Source: Eubacterium sp. (GTDB lineage: Bacteria > Bacillota > Clostridia > Lachnospirales > Lachnospiraceae). Taken from it: a stretch of 48,677 nt of DNA. Location of the stretch: contig JALERM010000184.1 of assembly GCA_022764165.1 (NCBI GenBank), positions 1 through 48,677 of the forward strand, given 5' to 3'. Shown here in pieces: positions 1 through 7,426 of this stretch; position 1 is the first letter of the stretch, and each line of letters starts with the position of its first letter. The notes below the pieces were generated by a model. The model was not told the DNA's origin and ran no database searches. It saw only the letters and a list, made by a program, of their open reading frames with translations. The translations under genes were made by a program, and so were the position numbers.

Positions 1-711
1 AAGGCCCTCCTGATAACTGGTGGCCACATCCTTCGCAAAACTTGCCATGATCTTCGGCTCCTCACCGAACAGATCGATGATTTCCTGATTGGTACCATAG
101 CCCAATGCACGGATCAGTACAGTGATCGGCACCTTACGGGTACGGTCTACACGAACATAAAAAACGTCATTGGAGTCAGTTTCGTATTCCAGCCATGCAC
201 CACGGTTCGGGATTACGGTACAGGAAAACAGTCTCTTTCCCAGTTTATCATGAGAAATACCGTAATAAATACCCGGGGAACGAACCAGCTGGCTGACGAT
301 TACACGCTCAGCACCATTGATTACGAAAGTACCGGTAGCTGTCATCAACGGCAGATCTCCCATGAAGATCTCATGCTCGTTGATCTCGTCGTTCTCATGG
401 TTATATAATCTTACCTTAACCTTCAGCGGAGCTGCGTATGTTGTATCCCGCTCTTTACACTCTTCGATGGTGTATTTCACATCGTTTTCGCAAAGTGTGA
501 AGTCCACAAACTCCAGGCTCAGTTTACCACTGTAGTCTGTGATTGGTGAGATGTCCTCGAAAACTTCCTTCAATCCGTCTGTCAGGAACCAGTTATAGGA
601 ATCCTTCTGAACTTCAATCAGGTTGGGCATTTCCAAAACTTCTTTTTGTCTCTGGTAACTCATCCGCATACTTTTACCATTTGTAATTGGACGTATTCTG
701 TTTTTTTCCAT
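1..711 (-). CDS. rpoB: RNA polymerase subunit beta, N-terminal 237 residues
   Basis: This is the amino-terminal part of the beta subunit, which forms the catalytic core of RNA polymerase with beta-prime. The minus strand opens at 711 with [19 protein letters not shown] and continues through typical beta protrusion and lobe sequence such as SPGIYYG and [11 protein letters not shown]. The frame stays open to the left edge, so roughly four fifths of the gene lies outside the window. The start is supported by an AAGGGGTGA ribosome binding site 8 bases upstream. A separate promoter at 815-843 and a terminator behind rplL indicate that rpoB is transcribed at least partly independently of the ribosomal-protein genes. 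The identification is secure. Confidence 0.97.
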   Translation of the reverse strand, partial: MEKNRIRPITNGKSMRMSYQRQKEVLEMPNLIEVQKDSYNWFLTDGLKEVFEDISPITDYSGKLSLEFVDFTLCENDVKYTIEECKERDTTYAAPLKVKVRLYNHENDEINEHEIFMGDLPLMTATGTFVINGAERVIVSQLVRSPGIYYGISHDKLGKRLFSCTVIPNRGAWLEYETDSNDVFYVRVDRTRKVPITVLIRALGYGTNQEIIDLFGEEPKIMASFAKDVATSYQEGL

Positions 712-814
712 AGACCGTTTCACCCCTTGTGTATTTAATTTATTACCGCTCATGCCTTTATTCTTCATTTTCGATAGACTTCTAGGCATATCTTGCCATA
801 ATAGTGCATTTTTT

Positions 815-843
815 ACGATATCACAAAAAATCAATACTGTCAA
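815..843 (-). promoter_or_regulatory. Sigma-A type promoter of rpoB
   Basis: On the minus strand a perfect TTGACA (838-843) is followed after 17 bases by TATCGT (815-820). It lies about 100 bases upstream of the rpoB start codon and downstream of the rplL terminator, so it would give rpoB its own transcription start. This is a prediction from consensus match and spacing only. Confidence 0.6.
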
Positions 844-882
844 ATACTTTTTTGTATTTTTTCTATACAAAAATTTGTGAGC

Positions 883-957
883 ATAAAAAGAATCCTGCCC
901 GGAGGGCTTTTTTTGTCTTATAGGAAAATCGAAGGACTTTCCTATAAGACAAAAAAT
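883..957. repeat. 19-bp perfect inverted repeat plus a 22-bp sequence shared with 18361-18382
   Basis: Positions 909-927 and 938-956 are perfect inverted copies around a 10-base loop, and each arm ends in six T or A bases. On the far side, 883-904 matches 18361-18382 at 21 of 22 bases. That stretch contains TCCTGCCCGGAG and in this copy leads into a small GCCC-GGA-GGGC hairpin with a T run on the plus strand. The arms could fold in either transcript. A back-up terminator or attenuator between rplL and rpoB is the simplest reading. Confidence 0.55.
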
Positions 958-986
958 CGGAGCAGACGCATGAGATGCGCTGCTCC
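951..986 (-). terminator. Rho-independent terminator after rplL
   Basis: On the minus strand GGAGCAG-CGCAT pairs with ATGCG-(T)-CTGCTCC around a 3-base loop (959-986, one bulged base), followed directly by ATTTTTT. It starts 40 bases after the rplL stop codon and separates the rplJ-rplL transcript from rpoB. Confidence 0.85.
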
Positions 987-1026
987 GTTCTCTTTTTTCC
1001 AAACCTGCAAGAAAGATTTACCCGAA

Positions 1027-1398
1027 TTATTTCAGAGTTACTTTTGCTCCTTCAGCTTCCAGTTTTGTTTTCAGTTCTTCAGCTTCTGCTTTGGATGCTG
1101 CTTCTTTAACTACTTTCGGAGCACCATCTACAACAGCTTTAGCTTCTTTCAGACCCAGACCTGTTGCTTCACGAACAACTTTGATAACTTTAACTTTGTT
1201 TGGTCCAACTTCTGTCAGCTCTACATCAAACTCAGTTTTTTCTTCTTCTGCTTCTGCAGGACCAGCTGCTGCTACAACAACACCTGCTGCTGCGGATACA
1301 CCAAATTCTTCTTCACATGCTTTTACTAATTCGTTCAGTTCCAGAACGCTTAACTCTTTGATAGCTTCAATAAATTCAGCTGTAGTTAATTTTGCCAT
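1027..1398 (-). CDS. rplL: 50S ribosomal protein L7/L12
   Basis: L7/L12 forms the flexible stalk of the large subunit, binding L10 as dimers and recruiting translational GTPases. The 123-residue product shows the whole family layout: an N-terminal dimerisation helix ([17 protein letters not shown]), an Ala/Glu-rich hinge at about residues 37-53, and a C-terminal domain with [20 protein letters not shown] and [11 protein letters not shown]. The length is normal. It is the second gene after rplJ, but the 256-base spacer between them is long and carries two structured repeats. A strong terminator follows it. Confidence 0.98.
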   Translation of the reverse strand: MAKLTTAEFIEAIKELSVLELNELVKACEEEFGVSAAAGVVVAAAGPAEAEEEKTEFDVELTEVGPNKVKVIKVVREATGLGLKEAKAVVDGAPKVVKEAASKAEAEELKTKLEAEGAKVTLK

Positions 1399-1451
1399 TA
1401 CTATTTACCTCCAATTATAATTTTATATTCGTTTTTATTTTCATGATTTCC

Positions 1452-1632
1452 GCGGCTATGCCGCTTTCAGCTCGCTTTCGCTAAGAAATAAAGCGGAAGT
1501 TCAATCTCGTTTCTCTCGATTGAACGGCTAAAACTCTAACCTCAGACTTCGCTTTGTTGCAGTTTCAATCGGAAGTTCGACATCACTTCGTTCTGTCGAA
1601 CAGCTAATTTTCTAAATTCAGGCTACGCTTAT
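1452..1632 (-). repeat. Tandem hairpin repeats in the rplJ-rplL spacer
   Basis: Two related units begin with GGAAGTTC at 1495 and 1571, 76 bp apart, and each then has GAAC-GGCTAA or GAAC-AGCTAA. Each unit contains an 8-bp perfect stem, GTTCAATC/GATTGAAC (1499-1525) and GTTCGACA/TGTCGAAC (1575-1601). The stems differ in sequence but keep pairing, which looks like compensatory change. A third small hairpin GCGGC/GCCGC lies at 1452-1464. The array sits where stalk-protein stoichiometry could be set, through RNA processing, attenuation or protection. The function is unknown. Confidence 0.75.
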
Positions 1633-1654
1633 CAGCTTGCCTTCATTAAGAAAA

Positions 1655-2143
1655 TTATGCTTCTTTTGCTTCTGCGATCTGGCTGATAACCCGTGCAAAG
1701 TTTGCGATCGGGGACTGGATGCTTCGAAGCAGTTTGCCAAGAAGTTCCTCTCTGGAAGGTACTTCTGCCAGAGCTTTGATACCATTCTGGTCATAATATC
1801 CACCTTCAACAACACCTGCAACCAGTTCCAGTTTCGGAGCTGTTTTTGCAAATTTTGCAATGATTCTTGCAGGAGCAGTTGCATCTGTTTTAGAAATAGC
1901 CAGAGCGTTTGTTCCATCCAGATCTTTGCACATTGCTTCGCATGGAGTTCCCTGGAATGCAAAGTTCATCATAGTATTTTTGTAAACTTTGTAAATAATT
2001 CCAGCTTCTCTCAACTCCTTACGCAGCTGAGTATCCTGAGCTACTGTCAGTCCGCTGTAATTAACCAGTACAACACTTTCAGCATCTGCAATGTTCTGAG
2101 AAATCTCTTCTACGATTGGCTTCTTCAGTTCAACTTTTGCCAT
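1655..2143 (-). CDS. rplJ: 50S ribosomal protein L10
   Basis: L10 anchors the L7/L12 dimers to 23S rRNA. The 162-residue product begins MAKVELKKPIVEEISQ and has the family's VNYSGLTVAQ and YKVYKNTMMNFAF segments, with the C-terminal helix that binds L7/L12 at its end. The start is fixed by AAGGAGGTG ahead of the ATG. Transcription starts at a strong promoter at 2307-2335 and passes through the L10 leader. In this arrangement excess L10(L12)4 complex is expected to bind the leader and reduce expression. Confidence 0.98.
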   Translation of the reverse strand: MAKVELKKPIVEEISQNIADAESVVLVNYSGLTVAQDTQLRKELREAGIIYKVYKNTMMNFAFQGTPCEAMCKDLDGTNALAISKTDATAPARIIAKFAKTAPKLELVAGVVEGGYYDQNGIKALAEVPSREELLGKLLRSIQSPIANFARVISQIAEAKEA

Positions 2144-2306
2144 AATTGGTGCACCTCCTTATAGATTTTGTGTACCGCCAAATATGAAAAAAACCTCTTT
2201 GTGCACGACAAAGAGGAACTCAATTCTTTATAAGAATGTATTTCCTCGGCAGGCGTACTAGTCTTATGCCTTTCGGCACCTGCTGTCTTCGGCGTGATAC
2301 TTGCGT
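2144..2306 (-). promoter_or_regulatory. Ribosomal protein L10 leader RNA with attenuator
   Basis: This 5' leader matches the Firmicutes L10 leader in layout. A paired region around GCAGGTGCCGAAAGGCA and a following stem come first. Then CCTCTTTGT/ACAAAGAGG (2194-2216) is followed by seven U residues (2187-2193), an intrinsic terminator placed just before the rplJ ribosome binding site. Established work on this leader class describes feedback by L10-L12. Here the structure is inferred by eye. Confidence 0.88.
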
Positions 2307-2335
2307 ATAATAACACAAAATCTGATACTTGTCAA
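2307..2335 (-). promoter_or_regulatory. Sigma-A promoter of rplJ-rplL
   Basis: A consensus TTGACA (2330-2335) is separated by 17 bases from TATTAT (2307-2312) on the minus strand, directly upstream of the L10 leader. It is one of the best promoter matches in the window. Confidence 0.85.
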
Positions 2336-2396
2336 TTTATTTTTTACAGATTTCGTACAAAACCTGTTACTGTTCGTTACAATTCAGCTAGCAAGG

Positions 2397-2785
2397 CCAT
2401 ACCGTTCCTGGTAGATTCAGATGTTTGTTATGTAGGCTTCTGTCCTGCTTTTTATCTTTTGGTAGGCTTCATTGATTAGTTTTCGGATTTTCCTCCTACC
2501 TTTTTTCGTTTTCGATAGGCTCTAATGGTTGCTGTTATGATTTCCATCCTATCTTTTTTTGATTTTTATAGGCTATATCATTTGTTTCTGTAATTTGCAG
2601 CCTACGCTTTAACCAATTTTAGTAAGCTCGGTAAGTTATTTCTGGTATTCTCAGCCTACGTTTCTACTTATTTGGTAGGATAAAAATGCGAAAACCAAGA
2701 AATGAAGCCTACCCAAAGACCAAAAAGGCAGGATGGAAACCCAAACAACAATCGTTTGAGCCTATAATGAATAGTTCTGTGCAGA
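2397..2785. repeat. Degenerate tandem array, period 53-54 bp, upstream of the rplJ promoter
   Basis: A CCTAYC-like hexamer starts at 2444, 2495, 2548, 2601, 2655, 2708 and 2761, at spacings of 51, 53, 53, 54, 53 and 53. A TAGGCT-like hexamer starts at about 2410, 2463, 2516, 2569, 2623, 2676 and 2729, again at intervals of 53-54. Within a unit the two hexamers are about 21 bp apart, separated by T-rich sequence, and can pair (CCTATC with GGTAGG). The rest of each unit has diverged. No gene is visible in the stretch 2336-2825. Confidence 0.75.
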
Positions 2786-2825
2786 ATAATGGCTGCCTGA
2801 ACTGTAACTACGATTCGCAACAGCC

Positions 2826-2858
2826 AAAAATCCCGGAGAATATATCTCCGGGATTTTT
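2826..2858 (-). terminator. Terminator after rplA
   Basis: AAAAATCCCGGAGA and TCTCCGGGATTTTT form a perfect 14-bp stem with a 5-base loop, U-rich on exit in both directions. It lies 10 bases after the rplA stop codon and ends the rpmG-to-rplA transcript. Confidence 0.9.
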
Positions 2859-2868
2859 CTTTTATAGA

Positions 2869-3561
2869 TTACACAAGTTTTAATGGGTTAATTTTAACGC
2901 CAGGTCCCATAGTAGGAGCGATTGTTACGCTTCTCAGGAACTGTCCCTTCACTGCTGAAGGTTTCGCTTTATTGATTGCACCCATAAGCGTCTGGAAGTT
3001 GTCCGCTAACTGTTCTTCTGTGAAAGAAGCTTTTCCGATTGGCACGTGAATGATGTTTGTTTTATCAAGACGATATTCAATCTTACCAGCTTTGATATCT
3101 TTAACAGCTTTGGTAACATCCATGGTTACTGTACCAGCTTTCGGGTTTGGCATAAGTCCTTTCGGTCCAAGTACACGACCCAGACGACCTACAACACCCA
3201 TCATATCCGGTGTAGCAACAACTACATCGAAATCAAACCATCCTTCGTTCTGGATCTTCGGAATCAGTTCCTCAGCTCCTACGAATTCTGCTCCGGCAGC
3301 TTCAGCCTCATCAGCTTTTGCTCCTTTTGCAAATACAAGTACACGAACCTGTTTACCAGTTCCGTGAGGCAGAACTACTGCACCACGAATCTGCTGATCA
3401 GCGTGACGTCCGTCACATCCTGTTCTGATATGAGCTTCGATTGTTTCGTCAAATTTTGCAACTGCAGTTTTCTTTACCAGAGCGATTGCTTCGTCCGGAT
3501 CGTACAGTTTTGTACGATCAACTGCTTTTGCAGTTTCCATATATTTTTTACCGTGTTTCAT
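2869..3561 (-). CDS. rplA: 50S ribosomal protein L1
   Basis: L1 forms the mobile stalk near the ribosomal E site and, in many bacteria, represses its own operon by binding its mRNA. The 230-residue protein has the normal length and typical sequence, including [34 protein letters not shown] and [10 protein letters not shown]. It follows rplK after a 57-base spacer containing one copy of a 28-nt GGG/CCC element that also occurs before rplK. A strong terminator follows it, so rplJ is a new transcription unit. Confidence 0.98.
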   Translation of the reverse strand: MKHGKKYMETAKAVDRTKLYDPDEAIALVKKTAVAKFDETIEAHIRTGCDGRHADQQIRGAVVLPHGTGKQVRVLVFAKGAKADEAEAAGAEFVGAEELIPKIQNEGWFDFDVVVATPDMMGVVGRLGRVLGPKGLMPNPKAGTVTMDVTKAVKDIKAGKIEYRLDKTNIIHVPIGKASFTEEQLADNFQTLMGAINKAKPSAVKGQFLRSVTIAPTMGPGVKINPLKLV

Positions 3562-3576
3562 TTCCTATAACCTCCT

Positions 3577-3604
3577 GTGGTAATTGCGGGGATTGCCCTC
3601 CCAC
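3577..3604 (-). promoter_or_regulatory. 28-nt element before rplA, candidate L1-binding site
   Basis: The minus-strand sequence runs GTGGGAGGG, three to four bases, CCCCGC, AATTA, CCAC. It is identical to the element before rplK except at one base. GUGG pairs with CCAC and GGG with CCC. The GUGGGAG core resembles L1 binding sites known in rRNA and rplK-rplA mRNAs. L1 autoregulation is therefore a reasonable inference, not shown here. Confidence 0.5.
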
Positions 3605-3618
3605 GTCATTGATTGTGA

Positions 3619-4044
3619 TTAGTCCTCAACTACGATACCCATACTTCTTGCAGTACCTGCGATCATGCTCATAGCAGCTTCAACAGATGCGGCATTCAGA
3701 TCTGGCATTTTCATTTCAGCAATTTCTCTTACTTTATCTTTGGAAATTGTAGCTACTTTTGTCTTGTTCGGAACGCCTGAACCAGATTTCAGATTGCAAG
3801 CTTTCTTCAGCAAAACTGCAGCCGGTGGAGTTTTGGTTATAAAGCTGAAACTTCTGTCTGCGTATACTGTGATAACTACAGGGATAATCAGATCTCCCTT
3901 GTCAGCAGTTCTAGCATTGAACTCTTTTGTAAACTGTACGATATTAACACCATGCTGACCAAGAGCCGGTCCAACTGGTGGTGCTGGTGTTGCTTTACCA
4001 GCAGGAATCTGTAATTTGATGTATCCTGTTACTTTCTTTGCCAT
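3619..4044 (-). CDS. rplK: 50S ribosomal protein L11
   Basis: L11 binds the GTPase-associated centre of 23S rRNA. The 141-residue protein starts [20 protein letters not shown] and carries the family signature [21 protein letters not shown]. Its C-terminal RNA-binding domain reads [15 protein letters not shown] and [13 protein letters not shown]. It is co-directional with nusG upstream and rplA downstream. A copy of the 28-nt candidate L1-binding element (4064-4091) sits just ahead of its AGGAGG ribosome binding site. Confidence 0.98.
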   Translation of the reverse strand: MAKKVTGYIKLQIPAGKATPAPPVGPALGQHGVNIVQFTKEFNARTADKGDLIIPVVITVYADRSFSFITKTPPAAVLLKKACNLKSGSGVPNKTKVATISKDKVREIAEMKMPDLNAASVEAAMSMIAGTARSMGIVVED

Positions 4045-4063
4045 TGTAATGACCTCCTATAAT

Positions 4064-4091
4064 GTGGTAATTGCGGGGATTTCCCTCCCAC
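4064..4091 (-). promoter_or_regulatory. 28-nt element before rplK, candidate L1-binding site
   Basis: This is the second copy of the element at 3577-3604, with 27 of 28 bases the same. It sits between nusG and rplK, upstream of the ribosome binding site. Two copies placed one per cistron would let a single repressor act on both genes. Confidence 0.5.
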
Positions 4092-4126
4092 GAATCTTCT
4101 GATGCATGTGTGCAGCAAAACGATTC

Positions 4127-4642
4127 TTACAACTTCTTTACTTCCGCGAAACTGATTTCTACAGGAGTTTCACGGCCAAACAACTCAACATTGATTGTCA
4201 CAACCTGTTTCTGTCTGTTGATACTCTGGATAATACCTGTCGTATCCTTCCATGCACCTCCGGTAACAACTACGCTGTCGCCTTCTGCATAATCGATTTC
4301 GATTATTTCCGTCTGAATACCCAGCGGAATCATCTCTTCCTCGGTTAAAGGCACCGGCTTGGATCCCGGTCCGACAAATCCGGTCACACCTCGGGTGTTA
4401 CGAACAACATACCATGTATCGTCATTCATAATCATATTGATCAGAACATAACCCGGGAAAAGCTTCTTGGACACCTGCTTTTTGGTTCCATTTTTCATTT
4501 CAACCACGTCCTGCATGGGTACCCGAACTTCCAGGATCTGATCCTCCAGATGCCGGTTCTCGATTGTCTTTTCAATGTTGGCTTTCACTTTGTTTTCATA
4601 GCCCGAATATGTGTGAGCTACATACCAGTTTGCTTCTGCCAT
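4127..4642 (-). CDS. nusG: Transcription termination/antitermination factor NusG
   Basis: NusG binds the RNA polymerase clamp and modulates pausing and coupling with translation. The 171-residue protein has the NGN domain (ANWYVAHTYSGYENKV, KKLFPGYVLINM, WYVVRNTRGVTGFVG) and a C-terminal KOW domain (EGDSVVVTGGAWKDTTG). Its length is normal. The secE-nusG-rplK order is the standard bacterial arrangement, with 16 bases between secE and nusG. Confidence 0.98.
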   Translation of the reverse strand: MAEANWYVAHTYSGYENKVKANIEKTIENRHLEDQILEVRVPMQDVVEMKNGTKKQVSKKLFPGYVLINMIMNDDTWYVVRNTRGVTGFVGPGSKPVPLTEEEMIPLGIQTEIIEIDYAEGDSVVVTGGAWKDTTGIIQSINRQKQVVTINVELFGRETPVEISFAEVKKL

Positions 4643-4658
4643 TTCATCACCCTTGTCC

Positions 4659-4865
4659 TTATTTGATCAATAAATTAATGAACTCCAGAACGATACTGTC
4701 CAGAACGGAAATAACCACGCTCAGAACCGCTGTAATTGATACCACAGCTACGGTCTGTTTTGCAAGAGTTTTCTTGTCAGTCCATATAATCTTCTTAAAT
4801 TCGGACTTAAGCCCTTTGGTCCAGCTCTTTTTCGGAGCCTTTTCTTTCTTTGCAGATTCTGCCAT
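4659..4865 (-). CDS. secE: Preprotein translocase subunit SecE
   Basis: SecE is the small clamp subunit of the SecYEG channel. The 68-residue product is the short Gram-positive form. It has a basic amphipathic stretch (KSWTKGLKSEFKKIIW) followed by a single transmembrane helix of about residues 40-62. The ATG at 4865 is preferred over an upstream TTG because AGAGGTGA lies 4 bases in front of it. It is sandwiched between rpmG and nusG as in most Firmicutes. Confidence 0.95.
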   Translation of the reverse strand: MAESAKKEKAPKKSWTKGLKSEFKKIIWTDKKTLAKQTVAVVSITAVLSVVISVLDSIVLEFINLLIK

Positions 4866-4889
4866 AGTTTCACCTCTCACCAACCAATC

Positions 4890-5039
4890 TTACTTGGTTT
4901 CTTTGTGCATTGTGTGTTTCTTACAGAATTTACAATATTTCTTTGTTTCCATTCTTTCAGGATGATTCTTTTTTTCTTTTGTCATGTTGTAATTCCGCTG
5001 TTTACATTCTGTACATGCCAATGTGATTCTTACGCGCAC
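4890..5039 (-). CDS. rpmG: 50S ribosomal protein L33
   Basis: This short gene encodes 49 residues beginning [17 protein letters not shown] and ending in [10 protein letters not shown]. Two CxxC pairs (residues 9/12 and 36/39) mark it as the zinc-binding form of L33. It starts with GTG, supported by GGAGGTGG 7 bases upstream. It is the first gene of the rpmG-secE-nusG-rplK-rplA unit, behind a promoter at 5160-5188 and an untranslated leader of roughly 110 bases. Confidence 0.95.
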   Translation of the reverse strand: MRVRITLACTECKQRNYNMTKEKKNHPERMETKKYCKFCKKHTMHKETK

Positions 5040-5159
5040 GACTTCCACCTCCACTGTGTTGATTTGCGTTGTTGCAACGGACTTTCCCTTCTGCCAACGG
5101 GGTTCACGACGTCCCGTTTTTAGGCATAAAAAAAAGACCTACTTCCATGTCGCTTAATA

Positions 5160-5188
5160 ACTATATCATGGTCAATCCCAAAAGTCAA
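5160..5188 (-). promoter_or_regulatory. Promoter of the rpmG-secE-nusG unit
   Basis: TTGACT (5183-5188) and TATAGT (5160-5165) are spaced by 17 bases on the minus strand. The site follows immediately after the prfB terminator, which defines the boundary between the two units. Confidence 0.75.
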
Positions 5189-5199
5189 GAAAAAGTGTC

Positions 5200-5235
5200 A
5201 AAAAATCAGGCAGCCTTACGACCACCTGATTTTTT
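5200..5235 (-). terminator. Terminator after prfB
   Basis: AAAAAATCAGG and CCTGATTTTTT form an 11-bp stem around a 14-base loop, eight bases beyond the prfB stop codon, and end in a U run on the minus strand. Confidence 0.85.
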
Positions 5236-5242
5236 AATACTT

Positions 5243-6377
5243 TTATAATTCCTCTTCCTCGCTCTTTTTTCCGCCCAGAGCGATCCACTTGAGATATCCA
5301 TTAATAAACAAATCAATATTCCCATCCATCACGCTGTCCACATTGCCGCTTTCCGTTCCGGTTCTATGGTCTTTTACCATCGTATATGGCTGCATGACAT
5401 AAGATCGAATCTGATTTCCCCAGCCGATTTCTGTCACTTCTCCACGGATACCGGAAAGCTTTTCCATGTTCTCCTGCTGCTTCAGAAGATACAGTTTTGC
5501 TTTCAGCATCTGCATAGCTTTGTCTTTATTCTGGAACTGAGAACGTTCATTCTGACACTGAACCACAATTCCGGTGGGAAGATGAGTAATACGAATGGCT
5601 GAAGAAGTTTTGTTGATATGCTGACCACCGGCTCCGCTGGAACGATACGTATCAATCCGCAGTTCATCTTCCTTGATCTCCACATCCAGATCCTCATCGA
5701 TATCCGGCATAACATCACAGGACACAAACGAAGTCTGACGTTTGCCTGCCGCATTAAAAGGTGAAATACGCACCAGACGATGAACGCCTTTCTCTGACTT
5801 CAGATAGCCGTATGCATTTTCTCCATGCACTTCAAACGTAACTGATTTGATTCCAGCCTCATCACCATCCAGATAATCAAGGACTTCCAGGGAAAATCCT
5901 TTCTTCTCTGCCCAACGGCAATACATGCGGTATAACATTCCACACCAGTCACAGGATTCGGTTCCTCCCGCCCCTGCATTCAATTTTACGATTGCATCAT
6001 CTTTGTCATATTCTCCGGACAACAAAGTTTTCATCCTTATTGCTTCAAAATCAGCCTCAAACTGATCCAGTGTTGTCTGAATCTCTTCAATCACGGAAGG
6101 ATCATTTTCTTCGTAGCCCATTTCAATCAGAGTTTCCATATCTTCCATCTGAGTCTCAAGATTTTCGTAAATTTCCTTATCATCTTTCAGGCTTTTCAGT
6201 TCCTTCATCATCTGCTGAGAACGTTCCGGATCATCCCAAAAATCCGGTTCTTCCATTTTTCTTTCTAATTCTTCGATCCGCTTTTCTTTATTAGCGAGGT
6301 CAAAGTGAATCCCTCACTTCCACTAATGGTTTTGAATAGGAATTCAGAATGGATTTAAAATTATCTAATTCTACCAA
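5243..6377 (-). CDS. prfB: Peptide chain release factor 2, expressed by programmed +1 frameshift
   Basis: RF2 recognises UGA and UAA stop codons and triggers peptide release. The reading frame opens at a TTG (6377) behind an AGGTGA motif and gives 25 codons ending in VEVRDSL. It then meets the classic slip site CTT-TGA-C (6305-6299). A +1 shift at CTT continues as DLANKEKRIEELERK into the main frame from 6301 to 5243, for about 377 residues in total. The catalytic GAGGQHINKT motif and the SPF tripeptide for stop-codon reading (RISPFNAAGKRQ) are present. A GAGGGA stretch lies upstream of the slip site, slightly farther from it than in E. coli. The shift senses RF2 level. A promoter (6426-6454) and a terminator frame it as a single-gene unit. 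Confidence 0.95.
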
Positions 6378-6425
6378 AAGTTTCACCTGCTTTCCATATA
6401 ATCTCGCCCGCTCATGGGCATTTCT

Positions 6426-6454
6426 ATTATACGGGTTCTGACAGATTTTCTCAA
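6426..6454 (-). promoter_or_regulatory. Promoter of prfB
   Basis: TTGAGA (6449-6454), a 17-base spacer and a perfect TATAAT (6426-6431) lie on the minus strand about 50 bases ahead of the TTG start of prfB. Confidence 0.8.
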
Positions 6455-6483
6455 GGAAAATATCTTCTGGTTTCTCCGATTTT

Positions 6484-7065
6484 TCACTGACGGATATAAA
6501 TACCCTGTGCTTCTATAAAATCTTCCAGTTCCTGCAGACCATCCTGAGCCCAGGTTTCTGACAGCTGTGCCGGTTTGGGGAAAAACATATCTTCCGCTAT
6601 TTTTTTGCCCGTTTCCGTTCGGAAAATCTTCTTTACGCTCTTTTTGACAGTTTCTTTATCCAGACCGTCCTCATAGTAATTTACAAGGAAATCTGATTCT
6701 ACCAGAATCTGATAATCCATTCCTTCTATATTTGTATAAGTATGATGGTGTCCCACCAGATATGCAACCCTCTCTGTCACATCACGTTCAAAGCCAAGCT
6801 CCTGCAACATCCGTTTTGCCTCTGACGGACCTTCCTGCTCCTGCAGATGACCTGCACAGCTTCCATACTTTTCTACGGCCAGCCGAATTCCTATATCATG
6901 TACCAGGGCTGCCGTCTCCAGAATAAATAACGTTCTTTCATCCAATCCCTCTTCCTCACCAATCAATTTTGCAAAACTATGCACTTTCACAAAATGTTGG
7001 ATACGGGCAGGATCTTCCCTATAAAACTCCACCATTTTCCTATATAATGCGTTAATTTTGTTCAT
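6484..7065 (-). CDS. HD-domain phosphohydrolase
   Basis: The 193-residue protein has the HD-superfamily metal-binding pattern: H near residue 33 (VKVHSFAKLIGEEEG), the HD pair in AALVHDIGIR, and a later HHH in YLVGHHHTYTNIEG. A conserved Asp follows in LVESDFLVNYYEDG. Such proteins hydrolyse phosphate esters of nucleotides or signalling molecules, and the substrate cannot be read from the sequence. The start at 7065 is chosen because AAGGAGGAC lies just ahead. The longer frame from 7089 lacks such a site. A promoter-like TTGTAT-17-TATATT lies at 7170-7198, so it is probably transcribed alone. Confidence 0.85.
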   Translation of the reverse strand: MNKINALYRKMVEFYREDPARIQHFVKVHSFAKLIGEEEGLDERTLFILETAALVHDIGIRLAVEKYGSCAGHLQEQEGPSEAKRMLQELGFERDVTERVAYLVGHHHTYTNIEGMDYQILVESDFLVNYYEDGLDKETVKKSVKKIFRTETGKKIAEDMFFPKPAQLSETWAQDGLQELEDFIEAQGIYIRQ

Positions 7066-7119
7066 ACACCTGTCCTCCTTATTTTTCACACATCCAGATT
7101 AACCCTCAGAAAATGAAAA

Positions 7120-7154
7120 CGGGCAATAAGCACCTGTACAGACGCCATTGCCCG
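7120..7154 (-). terminator. Probable terminator behind the RsbW/PP2C unit
   Basis: CGGGCAAT and ATTGCCCG form an 8-bp stem with a 19-base loop, followed by TTTTC on the minus strand. The long loop and short U run make this a moderate prediction. Confidence 0.45.
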
Positions 7155-7169
7155 CTTGAATCTACTAAT

Positions 7170-7198
7170 AATATAACATTTTTAATAGAATGATACAA
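7170..7198 (-). promoter_or_regulatory. Probable promoter of the HD-domain gene
   Basis: TTGTAT (7193-7198) and TATATT (7170-7175) are spaced by 17 bases on the minus strand, 105 bases from the start codon. The -35 box overlaps the edge of the palindromic element at 7193-7370. Confidence 0.5.
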
Positions 7199-7370
7199 GG
7201 GTCAAAAGGTCATGTTTTTCATGCTTGCATGAAAAAACATGACTTTGGGACCCGCAAAAACATGAGAAAGCAGCCCGAATAGGGCGGATTTCGAATGTTT
7301 TTAGGATTTCGAGAGCACAAAGTGCGGAGAAATCCGTGTATCATAGGGGTCAAAATACCTTTTGACCCCT
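7193..7370. repeat. Composite palindromic intergenic element
   Basis: The 361-base gap 7066-7426 holds no gene but is highly structured. GGGTC...GACCC flanks a long hairpin, GTCATGTTTTTCATG against CATGAAAAAACATGAC (7199-7253). The far end carries a perfect 11-bp inverted repeat, AGGGGTCAAAA/TTTTGACCCCT (7345-7370). The left boundary, TGATACAAGGGTCAAAAGG, recurs with changes at about 23907-23928. This looks like a dispersed non-coding repeat or a fossil mobile element. No transposase is present. Confidence 0.6.
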
Positions 7371-7426
7371 ACATCATAGAATACTGTCAATACAAAAACT
7401 TGTTACTGGTCACAAGTGAACAGTAG

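Noticed and set aside
877-1420. Plus-strand open frames opposite rplL and the other ribosomal-protein genes
   Set aside because: They mirror strongly biased codons of verified minus-strand genes, and their translations have no family resemblance.
2397-2785. Possible CRISPR array because of regular spacing
   Set aside because: Only two hexamers per 53-54 bp unit are kept, not a 24-37 bp repeat; units are too diverged, and no cas genes are present.
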